From: Streptomyces rubrogriseus | GTDB lineage: Bacteria > Actinomycetota > Actinomycetes > Streptomycetales > Streptomycetaceae | Length of the DNA stretch: 64,000 nucleotides | Direction: 5' to 3' | Assembly: GCF_027947575.1 (NCBI RefSeq) | Contig: NZ_CP116256.1 | Location: forward strand, 4,898,001 to 4,962,000 | Shown: piece by piece, positions 8,160-16,768 of the stretch | How positions within the stretch are numbered: position 1 is the stretch's first letter | Layout of the letters: every line of letters starts with the position of its first letter | Made by a program: the position numbers and the translations under genes | The notes under the pieces: generated by a model | What the model was told of the DNA's origin: nothing | The model's database searches: none | What the model saw: only the letters and a program-made list of their open reading frames with translations

Positions 8160-9346
8160 GAGACCTCATGTCCTTCGCTGCTTGCACCAGGTGTGTCGCT
8201 CGTCCGGCCGGCGTTGTCCGGGCTGTCCGGTTCGGTGACCCGACCGGACTGCGTTCCGCGCTGGAAGGCACCCATGACCTTCGCCTGCTCGGAGTCGGAG
8301 CGGCCCACGGCGCGGGGGGTGGACGCGCTGCCGGGCACGATGGCCATCGGCCGCTTGCGGCGGCGCCGGGGCAGACCGTCGCCGTCGGTCTGGGAGGAGG
8401 TGAGCGCGGCCTCCGGTCCGCCGTCCGGGACCGGCCGGGTCGTGCCGCGGGCCGCGGGGGCGGCGGCGGGGGCCTTCTTCTCCGGCATGGCGGTGAGCAG
8501 TTCGTGCGGCAGCAGGACCACCGCCCGTACACCTCCGTAGGGAGAGGAGGAGTCCACCGACACCTCGAAACCGAATCGTTCGCACAGCAGGCCGATGACG
8601 GCGAAGCCGAACTGCGGCGGGTTGCCGAGCCCCGCCACGCCCGAGGCCCGCTCGGTGGCGAGCAGCTTGTCGGCGCGGGCCCGCTCCTCGTCGCTCATGC
8701 CGACGCCGGCGTCGTCGACCACGACGCAGATGCCCTTGGGCACGGTCCGGATGTTGATCTCGACGACGGTGTCCGGGCTGGAGTAGCTCGTGGCGTTGTC
8801 GAGCAGCTCGGCCAGGGCCAGGGCGACGGGTTCGACGGCCCGGCTGGTGATGCCGAAGTCGGCCTGGGAGAGGATGTCCACCCGACGGAAGTGGCGGATG
8901 CGCCCCTGGGCGCTGCGCACCACGTCGTAGACCGAGGCGGTGTCGCGCCGCCCGCCGAGCCAGCCGTCGCACAGTACGGCGATGGACTGCGCCCGCCGCC
9001 CGAACTGCGAGTTGGTGTGGTCGATCTCCAGCAGGTCCTGGAGGAGGGCCGAGTCGCCGTACTTGTTCTGCAGCCGGGAGAGCACCAGCTGCTGTTCGGC
9101 CGCGAGGCCCTGAAGCGTCCGCATCGCGGACTTCAGCACGGTCTTCGTCTCGTCCTCGGCCCGCTCCTGGGCCGCCTGTACGGACTTCCCGTAATCGTTC
9201 TCCAGCTCGGTGTAGTGATCCCTGAGCCCCTGGACCTGCCGCCGCAACGCCCGGGCCGCCTTGCGCTGGCGGCTGATGAGCACGGCGGCGGCGACGAGGG
9301 CGACGAGGGCGACCCAGAGCAAGGGGTTCCCTGTGTATTCCGTCAT
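8156..9346 (-). CDS. cvnA: conservon sensor-kinase-like ATPase (CvnA family)
   Basis: Membrane histidine-kinase-like protein, 396 residues. One N-terminal membrane helix (LLWVALVALVAAAVLIS), a coiled-coil/DHp-like region (about 25-110), a HATPase_c domain with N-box ELLDNATSYSSP, G1 VDDAGVGMS and G2 GLGNPPQFGFAVIG, then a basic low-complexity C-terminus with PRRRRKRP. No obvious phospho-acceptor His in an H-box, as is usual for conservons. ATG at 9344-9346 with GAAGAG upstream. First gene of the cvnABCD operon. Confidence 0.92.
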   Translation of the reverse strand: MTEYTGNPLLWVALVALVAAAVLISRQRKAARALRRQVQGLRDHYTELENDYGKSVQAAQERAEDETKTVLKSAMRTLQGLAAEQQLVLSRLQNKYGDSALLQDLLEIDHTNSQFGRRAQSIAVLCDGWLGGRRDTASVYDVVRSAQGRIRHFRRVDILSQADFGITSRAVEPVALALAELLDNATSYSSPDTVVEINIRTVPKGICVVVDDAGVGMSDEERARADKLLATERASGVAGLGNPPQFGFAVIGLLCERFGFEVSVDSSSPYGGVRAVVLLPHELLTAMPEKKAPAAAPAARGTTRPVPDGGPEAALTSSQTDGDGLPRRRRKRPMAIVPGSASTPRAVGRSDSEQAKVMGAFQRGTQSGRVTEPDSPDNAGRTSDTPGASSEGHEVS

Positions 9347-9493
9347 AAGACTCTCTTCAGGCGACTGACAGCCGGCTTGCTGAATTCCCGTCCGTGCGGG
9401 CGGCCCGGTGGAGTGCCCGCGCCGGGGGTGGCTGCCCGGGCTGCCCCTCATGTCGGGGATGCCGTCTTTCACCCGTCCGCCCGCTCCGCAAAC

Positions 9494-9512
9494 GCGGTGA
9501 TCGTATCACCGC
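9494..9512. promoter_or_regulatory. perfect palindrome in the divergent cvnA / TauE promoter region
   Basis: GCGGTGAT-CGT-ATCACCGC, perfect 8-bp arms with a 3-bp spacer, in the 317-bp divergent gap between cvnA (9346) and the TauE/SafE gene (9664). A second short palindrome TTGACGTCAA follows at 9525. It looks like an operator for a homodimeric regulator; the regulator is not identified. No gene is supported in the rest of this gap. Confidence 0.5.
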
Positions 9513-9663
9513 ATGATCAGGTGAATTGACGTCAAGAAGCGCCCAGGCAAGACCGGTTGGGACCGGCGAACACACGGTTTCGAGTGATGGGTACAGTCGG
9601 CCCCGTGAAAGATGCACAAGACACCTTCCGGCCGAGTACGGGCCCGGCTCCGGGCGGCACGGG

Positions 9664-10431
9664 GTGACACCGGAGGCCATGGCCGCGGTGTTCGCGGCCG
9701 GCGTCGGGGCCGGCGCCATCAACAGCGTGGTCGGCTCCGGAACGCTCATCACCTTTCCCGTGCTGCTGGCCACGGGCCTGCCGCCGGTCACCGCCACCGT
9801 CTCCAACGCGCTCGGCCTGATCCCCGGCTCCATCAGCGGGGCCATCGGCTACCGCAAGGAGCTGCGCGGCCAGCGCGGGCGCGTCCTGAAGTTCGGCTCC
9901 GGAGCGCTGCTGGGCGGCCTCGCGGGCGCCACCCTCCTGCTGACCCTGCCCGCCGACGCCTTCGAGACCGTCGTGCCGGTCCTGGTGAGCCTCGCGCTGC
10001 TGCTGGTGGCGTTCCAGCCGCAGATCGTCAGGCTGGTCCAGCGCCGCCGGGCCCGCACCGGTACCTCCCCCCGCCGGGACGGCGGTCCGCTGCTCTTCAC
10101 CGGCCTGACGCTGGCCAGTGTCTACGGCGGCTACTTCACCGCGGCCCAGGGGATCATCTACCTCTCCCTGATGGGCATGCTCCTGGACGAACCCCTGCAA
10201 CGGCTCAACGGGGTCAAGAACGTCCTGTCCGCCGTCGTCAACACCGTGGCCGCGCTCTTCTTCCTGTTCGCCGCGGACTTCGAGTGGACCGCCGTCGGCC
10301 TCCTCGCGGTCGGCTCGGGCCTCGGCGGTTACGTCGGCGCCAAGGTGGGCCGCCACTTCAGCCCCACGGTCCTGCGGACACTGGTCGTGACGGTCGGCAC
10401 GGTGGCCCTCGTGCAACTGCTGCTCCGCTAG
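9664..10431 (+). CDS. TauE/SafE-family sulfite/anion permease
   Basis: Integral membrane protein of about 255 residues with roughly eight hydrophobic segments. The N-terminal AINSVVGSGTLITFPVLL is the family fingerprint (gGG(T/S)ll.fp.L), and the second half repeats it (SVYGGYFTAAQGII). Family members export sulfite, sulfoacetate or other organosulfur anions; the substrate here cannot be told. GTG at 9664 chosen because the upstream extension is not hydrophobic; ATG at 9679 is an alternative. Confidence 0.85.
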   Translation: MTPEAMAAVFAAGVGAGAINSVVGSGTLITFPVLLATGLPPVTATVSNALGLIPGSISGAIGYRKELRGQRGRVLKFGSGALLGGLAGATLLLTLPADAFETVVPVLVSLALLLVAFQPQIVRLVQRRRARTGTSPRRDGGPLLFTGLTLASVYGGYFTAAQGIIYLSLMGMLLDEPLQRLNGVKNVLSAVVNTVAALFFLFAADFEWTAVGLLAVGSGLGGYVGAKVGRHFSPTVLRTLVVTVGTVALVQLLLR

Positions 10432-10485
10432 GTGTTCCCCGGTCCTCGAACGCCTCCGCACTCCCCGGCCGTTCCCGCCCTCCGG

Positions 10486-10504
10486 GCATAACGCCGCGTT
10501 ATGC
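10486..10504. promoter_or_regulatory. perfect palindrome upstream of secreted trypsin gene
   Basis: GCATAACG-CCG-CGTTATGC, perfect 8-bp arms with a 3-bp spacer and A/T-rich for this genome, 100 bp before the trypsin start. Possible operator; it could also be a terminator for the preceding permease, but the weak stem and the AT content favour protein binding. Confidence 0.4.
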
Positions 10505-10603
10505 GAAGCCGGGATTGCCCGGCCGGGGTCCGGGCCCGACATGCTGTGGGCGCCCCCACACATCAGCACGCGCCCACGCGCGTGTCGTCGGAATCGAGGA
10601 GCC

Positions 10604-11332
10604 TTGCGAACAACGAGACTCGTCCCCACCCTGCTGGCCACCCTCGTGGCCGCGCTGCTGTCCGCCCTCGCGCTCTCCCCGACCGCCTCGGCGGTGGAGC
10701 CCCGGCCCGGTGACGGCGGCCCCCAGCCGATCATCGGCGGCGGCTACGCGCAGAACGCCCCCTGGGCGGCCCGGCTGTTCTCGGGCGGCCAGCAGACCTG
10801 CACCTCGACCATCATCTCCCCCACCTGGATCCTCACCGCCAAGCACTGCGTCAGCGGCGGCAACCTCGCCTTCCGGATCGGCAGCCTCGACCAGGGCTCC
10901 GGCGGCACGGTGGCGAACGGCGTCCAGACCGTCACCAGCCCCTCGGCCGACCTCGCGCTGGTCCGGCTCGACCGCTCCGTCTCCGCCACCTACGCCCGGC
11001 TCGGTCAGCCGGGCACGGTGCGGGTCGGCCAGACCGTGCAGGTCTACGGCTGGGGAGCGACCTCCCGGTGCGGCTCGGAGATCAACTGCCAGTCCCAGTA
11101 CCTCAAGGTGGCCAACGTGAGCGTCACCCAGGGCTGCTACGACGCCTACTACGGCCAGGCGATATGCGCCCGTCCCGTCGACGGCATCACCGCGGGCGGC
11201 GACTCCGGCGGTCCGATGATGGCCGGCGGTGTGCAGGTGGGCGTCGCCTCGACCAGCGACCGGCAGTCCACCACGGCGTACACCAACGTGACCGCCTACC
11301 GTTCCTGGATCCAGTCGGTGGCGGGCGTCTGA
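10604..11332 (+). CDS. secreted trypsin-like serine protease (S1A)
   Basis: Chymotrypsin-fold endopeptidase with a Sec signal peptide (LVPTLLATLVAALLSALALS, cleavage near ASA-VEP), a short propeptide and a mature start PIIGGG. Catalytic triad visible: His in TAKHCVSG, Asp in SADLALVRL, Ser in GGDSGGPM. Cysteine pairs are in the usual positions. Start taken as TTG at 10604 because GAGGA lies 5 bp upstream and the signal peptide begins there; the open frame from 10541 would put an odd 21-residue stretch ahead of it. Extracellular. Confidence 0.9.
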   Translation: MRTTRLVPTLLATLVAALLSALALSPTASAVEPRPGDGGPQPIIGGGYAQNAPWAARLFSGGQQTCTSTIISPTWILTAKHCVSGGNLAFRIGSLDQGSGGTVANGVQTVTSPSADLALVRLDRSVSATYARLGQPGTVRVGQTVQVYGWGATSRCGSEINCQSQYLKVANVSVTQGCYDAYYGQAICARPVDGITAGGDSGGPMMAGGVQVGVASTSDRQSTTAYTNVTAYRSWIQSVAGV

Positions 11333-11353
11333 CTCCTCCCGCCCTCCGGCCCC

Positions 11354-11397
11354 GGTCCTGCGCCCGCCTCCGTCACCGCGGAGGCAGGCGCAGGACC
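11354..11397. terminator. terminator hairpin after the trypsin gene
   Basis: GGTCCTGCGCC-C-GCCTCC pairs with GGAGGC-A-GGCGCAGGACC around an 8-nt loop (17 pairs, one internal mismatch). It sits between the convergent trypsin and lipoprotein genes and overlaps the last codons of the latter. Confidence 0.75.
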
Positions 11398-12443
11398 CCG
11401 TGCTCGTCGCGGATGTCCGTGAGGACGTCGACGACCTCGGCGTCCCGGCCCCGCGGGTCCGAGGTCACCAGGGCCGCCAGGTCCCCGAGGCAGCGTTCGC
11501 CGTCCGCGGGCGGCCGTTCGCAGAACAGCACGTACCCGCGCACGCGGCGGACGGTCCCCGGCTCCAGCCGCCACACCCCCATGCCGGCCCCGCCGCTGGT
11601 CACGGCCTCCGGGTACGTCGCGCGCAGCGCGGGCCGGACCGAAGCGTCGATCCGCCGGGAGAAGGCCTGCCGCTCCTCGAAGGGCGACACGATCCGCAGG
11701 CGGGCCGAGGCCGTGTCGACGGTGTGACCGGCGTCCTCGCCGACCGGGTACGCGGCGACGTAGTACGCCTTGTCCGCCAGGGCGGCGAGCCTCGGTCCGT
11801 GGGTGAGCCGCAGGACGGTGGGCAGCGTCCGCTTCGCGGCCGGGAGGCCCTCCGCCGTGCCGGGGGCGGCGAAATTGACGGTCACCCAGCCGGGCACCTC
11901 CTTCGGGCCCTGTTCGGCACGGGCCGTGACCCAGCGTTGCGCGCAGGCGCCGGCGCGGGCGAGGACCTCGTCCAGCGTCCCTTCGCTCACCCGTGCCTCG
12001 ATCCAGGGGGCCGTCAGCTTCTCGTCGGTGGCCAGGACCGGGTGCCCGCAGCCGTCGAAGGCCTCGCGCATCGCGCGCAGGTGCCGGGCCTCCCGCCGGG
12101 CCCGGTCCACCGCCTCGCGGAGTGCGTCGGCGCAGTCCGGGCCGCCGTCGCAGCGGTCCTTGCCGGCGTCCACCCGGAACCTGACGGCCGCGTCCGGGTC
12201 GTCCTCGACCGACAGGGTGACCTCCGAGCCGGTGGTCTCCGGGAACAGGATCCGGGCGTCCACGACGTCGAGTTCGCCGGGGTACAGCTCCTCGGCCAGT
12301 TCCCGGGCCCGCCGGACGTCGTCCTCGGTGTCGAACGCCGCGCAGCCGGTGACCAGCAGCCCGGCCAGGAGCGCCGCGAGCCCCCAGCCGACGCGCCCCG
12401 CCCGCCACCGGCCGCTCCCCCGCGCAGTGCACCGACGCCCCAT
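11373..12443 (-). CDS. putative lipoprotein of unknown function
   Basis: 356 residues beginning MGRRCTARGSG with a long basic n-region, hydrophobic WGLAALLAGLL and lipobox LLVTGC. The mature part contains several cysteines but no domain I recognise. The ATG at 12441-12443 is preferred over upstream in-frame starts because it gives a normal lipoprotein signal. Predicted anchored on the outer face of the membrane. Divergent from the ABC ATPase gene, with a palindrome between. Confidence 0.75.
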   Translation of the reverse strand: MGRRCTARGSGRWRAGRVGWGLAALLAGLLVTGCAAFDTEDDVRRARELAEELYPGELDVVDARILFPETTGSEVTLSVEDDPDAAVRFRVDAGKDRCDGGPDCADALREAVDRARREARHLRAMREAFDGCGHPVLATDEKLTAPWIEARVSEGTLDEVLARAGACAQRWVTARAEQGPKEVPGWVTVNFAAPGTAEGLPAAKRTLPTVLRLTHGPRLAALADKAYYVAAYPVGEDAGHTVDTASARLRIVSPFEERQAFSRRIDASVRPALRATYPEAVTSGGAGMGVWRLEPGTVRRVRGYVLFCERPPADGERCLGDLAALVTSDPRGRDAEVVDVLTDIRDEHGVLRLPPR

Positions 12444-12500
12444 GGCTCCCCCTCCGTGTACCACCGACGGCGCCACGATAGGAGCCGTGCCCGGCACCGC

Positions 12501-12522
12501 GGATGAGTACGGGAACTCATCC
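12501..12522. promoter_or_regulatory. palindrome between lipoprotein and ABC ATPase genes
   Basis: GGATGAGT-acggga-ACTCATCC, perfect 8-bp arms with a 6-bp spacer, 58 bp upstream of the lipoprotein start and in the divergent gap. Likely an operator; GTGAGTACATC at 12592-12602 and TGAGTACATCC before the monooxygenase (about 3991) share the GAGTAC half. Regulator unknown. Confidence 0.45.
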
Positions 12523-12651
12523 ACGTCCTGAGTGCCGCCGCCAGTGCCGCGGCCCCCCGTCCAGGGAGCGGACGGCCGGGGCGGGCGCGTGGTGAGTACA
12601 TCTAGTGTTCGCGGTGACCCAGAGGTGCCCCGCGCGTGAAGGAGTCACGGC

Positions 12652-13488
12652 ATGACCGCCCAGACAGCCCGCTCCCAGGCCGACGAGGACGAGGCGGCCG
12701 TGCTCCGGCTCCAGGACGTGGGCGTGCGCCGCTTCACTCCGGACCAGCTGATCCTCGACGGCGTGGACTGGGCGGTCCGGCCGGGCGAGCACTGGGCGCT
12801 GCTGGGGGCCAACGGGGCCGGGAAGACCACCCTGCTGCGGCTGCTCGGCGCGCTCATGCACCCCACCACGGGCACGGTCGAGGTCCTCGGCAGCCGGCTC
12901 GGCCGGGTGGACGTCCGTGAGCTGCGGGCGCGCATCGGTCACGTCAACTCCGCCCAGCGGGTGCCGCAGGACCTGACCGCCCACGCGGTGGTGCTCACCG
13001 GCCACAGCGGCACCGTGCAGCCCCTGTGGCGGACGTACGGCGAGGAGGTCCGGCTGCGGGCCCACGACCTGCTGCTCGAACTGGGCGTCAAGGAGCTGGC
13101 CGACCGGCCGTACGGGGTCTGTTCGGGCGGGCAGCGGGCGCGGGTCCTGATCGCCCGGGCGCTGATGGCCGATCCGGCACTGCTGCTCCTGGACGAGCCG
13201 TTCAACGCCCTGGACCTGCCCTCCCGCGAGGACCTCGTCGAGGCGATGCACCAACTGGCCGAGGGGCGGCCGCGGCTGGCCACCGTCACGGTCACGCACC
13301 ATCTGGAGGAGCTGTCCCCGGCCGTCAGCCACGCCCTGCTGCTGCGCGAGGGCCGGGTCCTGTCCCGGGGCGCGGTGGACGAGGTCCTGACCGGCTCCCT
13401 GCTCACGTCCTGCTTCGGCCGGGACATCACGGTGGCCCGGCGCGACGGCCGTTGGTCGGCCTACTCGGGCCGCCGCGTCGGCGGCTGA
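12652..13488 (+). CDS. ABC transporter ATP-binding protein (orphan)
   Basis: Single-domain ABC ATPase, 278 residues. Walker A GANGAGKTT, Q-loop near NSAQRV, signature CSGGQRARVLIARAL, Walker B LLLLDEPFNALD, H-loop TVTHHLEE. The overall pattern is like ModF or YbbL-type cytosolic ATPases. No permease or binding protein gene is adjacent, so its partner is unknown. ATG with GAAGGAG upstream. Confidence 0.88.
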   Translation: MTAQTARSQADEDEAAVLRLQDVGVRRFTPDQLILDGVDWAVRPGEHWALLGANGAGKTTLLRLLGALMHPTTGTVEVLGSRLGRVDVRELRARIGHVNSAQRVPQDLTAHAVVLTGHSGTVQPLWRTYGEEVRLRAHDLLLELGVKELADRPYGVCSGGQRARVLIARALMADPALLLLDEPFNALDLPSREDLVEAMHQLAEGRPRLATVTVTHHLEELSPAVSHALLLREGRVLSRGAVDEVLTGSLLTSCFGRDITVARRDGRWSAYSGRRVGG

Positions 13489-13509
13489 CACGACCGTGAC
13501 CGGGGCGAG

Positions 13510-13552
13510 GGCGGCCCCGGACGTATCGGCGTACGCGACGTCCGGGGCCGCC
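13510..13552. terminator. strong bidirectional terminator
   Basis: GGCGGCCCCGGACGT and ACGTCCGGGGCCGCC are exact complements (15 bp) around a 13-nt loop, 20 bp after the ABC ATPase stop. The convergent Rpf-like gene ends 130 bp beyond. The rest of this gap (13553-13682) holds nothing I can support. Confidence 0.85.
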
Positions 13553-13682
13553 GCCCGGCTCCCCCGCCGGGGACTGCCCGTGCACGGCTCGGGGGAAACG
13601 GGCCGCGGCGGTGACCGGGGGCAAGTGCACACCCACGGGCTACCCGGTCAACCCGGCGCGGACAGCGCCCGGACGGGCACCT

Positions 13683-14135
<453 letters not shown>

Positions 14136-14143
14136 TCACAGTC

Positions 14144-15616
14144 TCACCGCGCCGACCGTATGCGCCCCGCGCCGGCGGGCACCGCCGCCTCGGCGGCGAG
14201 ATAGTCGGGGACCGCCTCCTTGTCGACGAGCCGGTTGAGCCGGCTCGGGACGTCGAAGCCGATCAGCACGATGACCACGAGGGTCAGCGAGAAGGTCAGC
14301 ACGGCGAGCGACTGGCCGAGCGACATGGTCGACGCCAGCTTGGCGCCGAGCACCGGGGCGACGGCCCCGCCCAGCGCGCCGACGTTGTAGGTGAAGCCCA
14401 GGGACGCGGCCCGGGTCTCGGTCGGGAAGTGCCCGGCGATGAACTTGGGCAGCAGCCCGGAGATGCCCTGCATGCAGGCCAGCATCAGGAACAGCAGGAT
14501 GCCCAGCTGGAGTTGGCTGTCCCGGATGGCGAAGACCGGGAAGACGAAGGCGATGCCCACCACCAGGGTGCAGGCGTACGCCCTGCGGGTGCCGAACCGG
14601 TCGCCGACGAAGCCGGTGACGATGCAGCCGGCCATCGTGCCGAACCCGGCGTAGTAGAGCGCGTCGCTCACCTGTGCCGGGCTGAAGCCCAGCTCGGTCT
14701 TGAGGTAGGTGGGCAGCAGGGCCTGGACCGGCCAGCTGTAGAGGAAGGCGCAGAAGACGGTGACGCAGAGCGCGAGGAACAGCACCCACCGCCTGCGGCC
14801 GCCCAGTTGTACCGCGAAGGCGACGAGACAGGCGGTCGCCAGGACGGACAGCACGGGCACCGCGCCCGCGCCGAGCGGGGTGAACACCGCGAAGAGCGAG
14901 CCCGTGGCGACGACGACGAGCACCGTGTTGACCGTCGCCCGGCGGCGCCCGGCGAACAGCGGCCGGAAGGGATTGGGCCGTTCCCCGGTCGCCCCGACCC
15001 GCGCCTCCCAGTCGTCGGCCTCGGGCAGTGCCCGGCGTACCCACAGCGCGACGACGACGGGGAACAGGCCGATGTAGAACAGCCAGCGCCAGCCGTGGCC
15101 GGGCACCACGTGCTCGTAGACCTCGGCCGCCAGGACGCCGCCCAGCGAGAAGCCGGAGATGAGGAAGCCGGAGGCGCGGTTGCGCAGCCGGGCGGGCCAG
15201 CTCTCCAGGACGTAGGTGGCGCTGGCGCTGTACTCGCCCGCCATGCCCATGCCGATGAGCAGACGGGCCGTGAACAGGCTGGTGTAGTCCCAGGCGAAGC
15301 CGCAGGCGAAGGTGCCGACCGAGTACAGCAGGATGCTGGCCACCATGGCGCTCTTGCGGCCGAAGCGGTCCCCGAGGGCGCCGAGTACGGCACCGCCGAG
15401 CCAGCGGGTGATGAAGGCTCCGGAGACGAGGCTGGCGGACTCGACGGTCGACAGTCCGAAGTCGTCGGCGATCTCGGTCAGGACGAGCGTGATGAGGACG
15501 AAGTCGAAGCCGTCGAGGAGGTAGCCGATCCAGGCGGCGAAGAAGGACTTCCACTTCTCCCGGGTGATCTCTCGGTACCAGGGCTGGGAGGTCGGGGTGG
15601 TGCGCGCAGATGACAT
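14144..15616 (-). CDS. nanT: MFS transporter resembling sialic acid permease NanT
   Basis: Major facilitator permease, 490 residues, about 12-14 membrane helices. The stretch WIGYLLDGFDFVLITLVLTE followed by SLVSGAFITRWLGG and GMGMAGEYSASATYVLESWP is strikingly like E. coli NanT rather than generic sugar permeases, as is the interrupted middle (VLFLALCVTVFCAFLY). ATG at 15614-15616. Follows the lyase gene by 112 bp on the same strand and probably belongs to its transcript. Inferred substrate: sialic acid or a related acid sugar. Confidence 0.75.
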   Translation of the reverse strand: MSSARTTPTSQPWYREITREKWKSFFAAWIGYLLDGFDFVLITLVLTEIADDFGLSTVESASLVSGAFITRWLGGAVLGALGDRFGRKSAMVASILLYSVGTFACGFAWDYTSLFTARLLIGMGMAGEYSASATYVLESWPARLRNRASGFLISGFSLGGVLAAEVYEHVVPGHGWRWLFYIGLFPVVVALWVRRALPEADDWEARVGATGERPNPFRPLFAGRRRATVNTVLVVVATGSLFAVFTPLGAGAVPVLSVLATACLVAFAVQLGGRRRWVLFLALCVTVFCAFLYSWPVQALLPTYLKTELGFSPAQVSDALYYAGFGTMAGCIVTGFVGDRFGTRRAYACTLVVGIAFVFPVFAIRDSQLQLGILLFLMLACMQGISGLLPKFIAGHFPTETRAASLGFTYNVGALGGAVAPVLGAKLASTMSLGQSLAVLTFSLTLVVIVLIGFDVPSRLNRLVDKEAVPDYLAAEAAVPAGAGRIRSAR

Positions 15617-15728
15617 GGCGATCCTATGCGGGTGGGGAGACGCGCGTCGGGGACGAGAGCGGTCGGGGAGGGAGCGGGGGGCCGGGCGGGCCGGACCGGG
15701 CTCGGCGGTCACCGGCCCGGTCCCGGGG

Positions 15729-16658
15729 TCACAGGAGTCCGGCCTCGGCGAGCCGGGCCCGGACCCGGGCGACGGCCGGCGCGTCGAGCGGCACCTGCGG
15801 TGCGGCGGTGGCCGGGCAGTCGATGAGGCCCAGCAGGTGCGCGGCGGCCTTGAAGGCGCCGAGCGCGCTGGAGCTGCCGCCCATCAGGGTCGGGTCGCCC
15901 GCGTCGGTGAGGTCGAACAGGGCGGCGAGCCGGTCCTGTTCGGCCCGGGCCGCCGCCCAGTCGCCGGCCCGGGCGGCCTCGTAGAGGCGTACGTAGCCGC
16001 GGGCGTCGACGTTGCCGAGCCCGGGCACGACGCCGTCCGCGCCGGCCAGCAGCGCGCCGTCGACGGTGAGCTCGGAACCGGTGAGGACGGTGAAGCCGGG
16101 GGTGCGGCGGCGCAGCGCGGCCAGCAGGCGGCGCAGGGAGCCCTCGTCGCCGCTGGAGTCCTTGAGCCCGGCCAGGGTGCCGTCCCCGGCCAGGCCGAGG
16201 ACGACCTCGCGGGGCAGCTTGGTGTGCACGGCGACCGGGATGTCGTAGGCGAACAGCGGCAGTCCGGCGCCCTCGCGCACGCGCCGGAAGTGGTCGGCGA
16301 TCTCCACGGGGTGGGTGCGGGTGTAGAAGGGCGCCGTGGCCACGAGCGCGTCGGCGCCCGCCCGGACCGCGTCGGCCGCCCGGTCCAGGACCCGGGCCGT
16401 GGTGGTGTCGATGACCCCGGCGAGCACGGGGACCCGGCCCGCGGCGGCGTCGACGGCCGTCTCCAGGGCGGTCAGCCGCTGGGCGTCGGTGAGGTAGGCG
16501 GCCTCGCCGCTGGATCCCAGCAGGAACAGGCCGTGCACACCGGCCGTGATCAGGTGCTCGGTGAGCCGGCGCACCGAGGCGGTGTCCACCTCCCCCGCCG
16601 GGGTGAGGGGGGTGATGACCGGGGGGACGACACCGCTCAGCGGCGTGGGGATGGGCAT
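15729..16658 (-). CDS. dihydrodipicolinate synthase / N-acetylneuraminate lyase family aldolase
   Basis: Class I (beta/alpha)8 pyruvate-dependent aldolase, 309 residues. Pyruvate-binding GSSGE in FLLGSSGEAAYL, catalytic Tyr in FAYDIPVAVHTKL, Schiff-base Lys in LAGLKDSSGDEG. KDSSGD is closer to the lyase branch than to true DapA. With the adjacent NanT-like permease and FadR-type regulator, a role as N-acetylneuraminate lyase is likely, though other keto-acid sugars fit. ATG at 16656-16658; a longer frame upstream overlaps the divergent promoter. Confidence 0.82.
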   Translation of the reverse strand: MPIPTPLSGVVPPVITPLTPAGEVDTASVRRLTEHLITAGVHGLFLLGSSGEAAYLTDAQRLTALETAVDAAAGRVPVLAGVIDTTTARVLDRAADAVRAGADALVATAPFYTRTHPVEIADHFRRVREGAGLPLFAYDIPVAVHTKLPREVVLGLAGDGTLAGLKDSSGDEGSLRRLLAALRRRTPGFTVLTGSELTVDGALLAGADGVVPGLGNVDARGYVRLYEAARAGDWAAARAEQDRLAALFDLTDAGDPTLMGGSSSALGAFKAAAHLLGLIDCPATAAPQVPLDAPAVARVRARLAEAGLL

Positions 16659-16741
16659 GCGGTACTCCAGGTCGTGCTGTTCCCGTCCCGGGACGGCGGC
16701 GCGCGGCAGCGTGCCGAGACCCAGGTGACGGGGGACGTAGG

Positions 16742-16755
16742 ATGTCCCATGTCCT
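16742..16755. promoter_or_regulatory. tandem 7-bp repeats in the nan-type divergent promoter
   Basis: ATGTCCC and ATGTCCT are directly repeated, overlapping a possible -10 (TAGGAT, 16738-16743) of the GntR gene. E. coli NanR, also FadR-type, binds short direct repeats, so this is a candidate autoregulatory site. Weak evidence. Confidence 0.3.
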
Positions 16756-16768
16756 GTTAGAGTGACAC

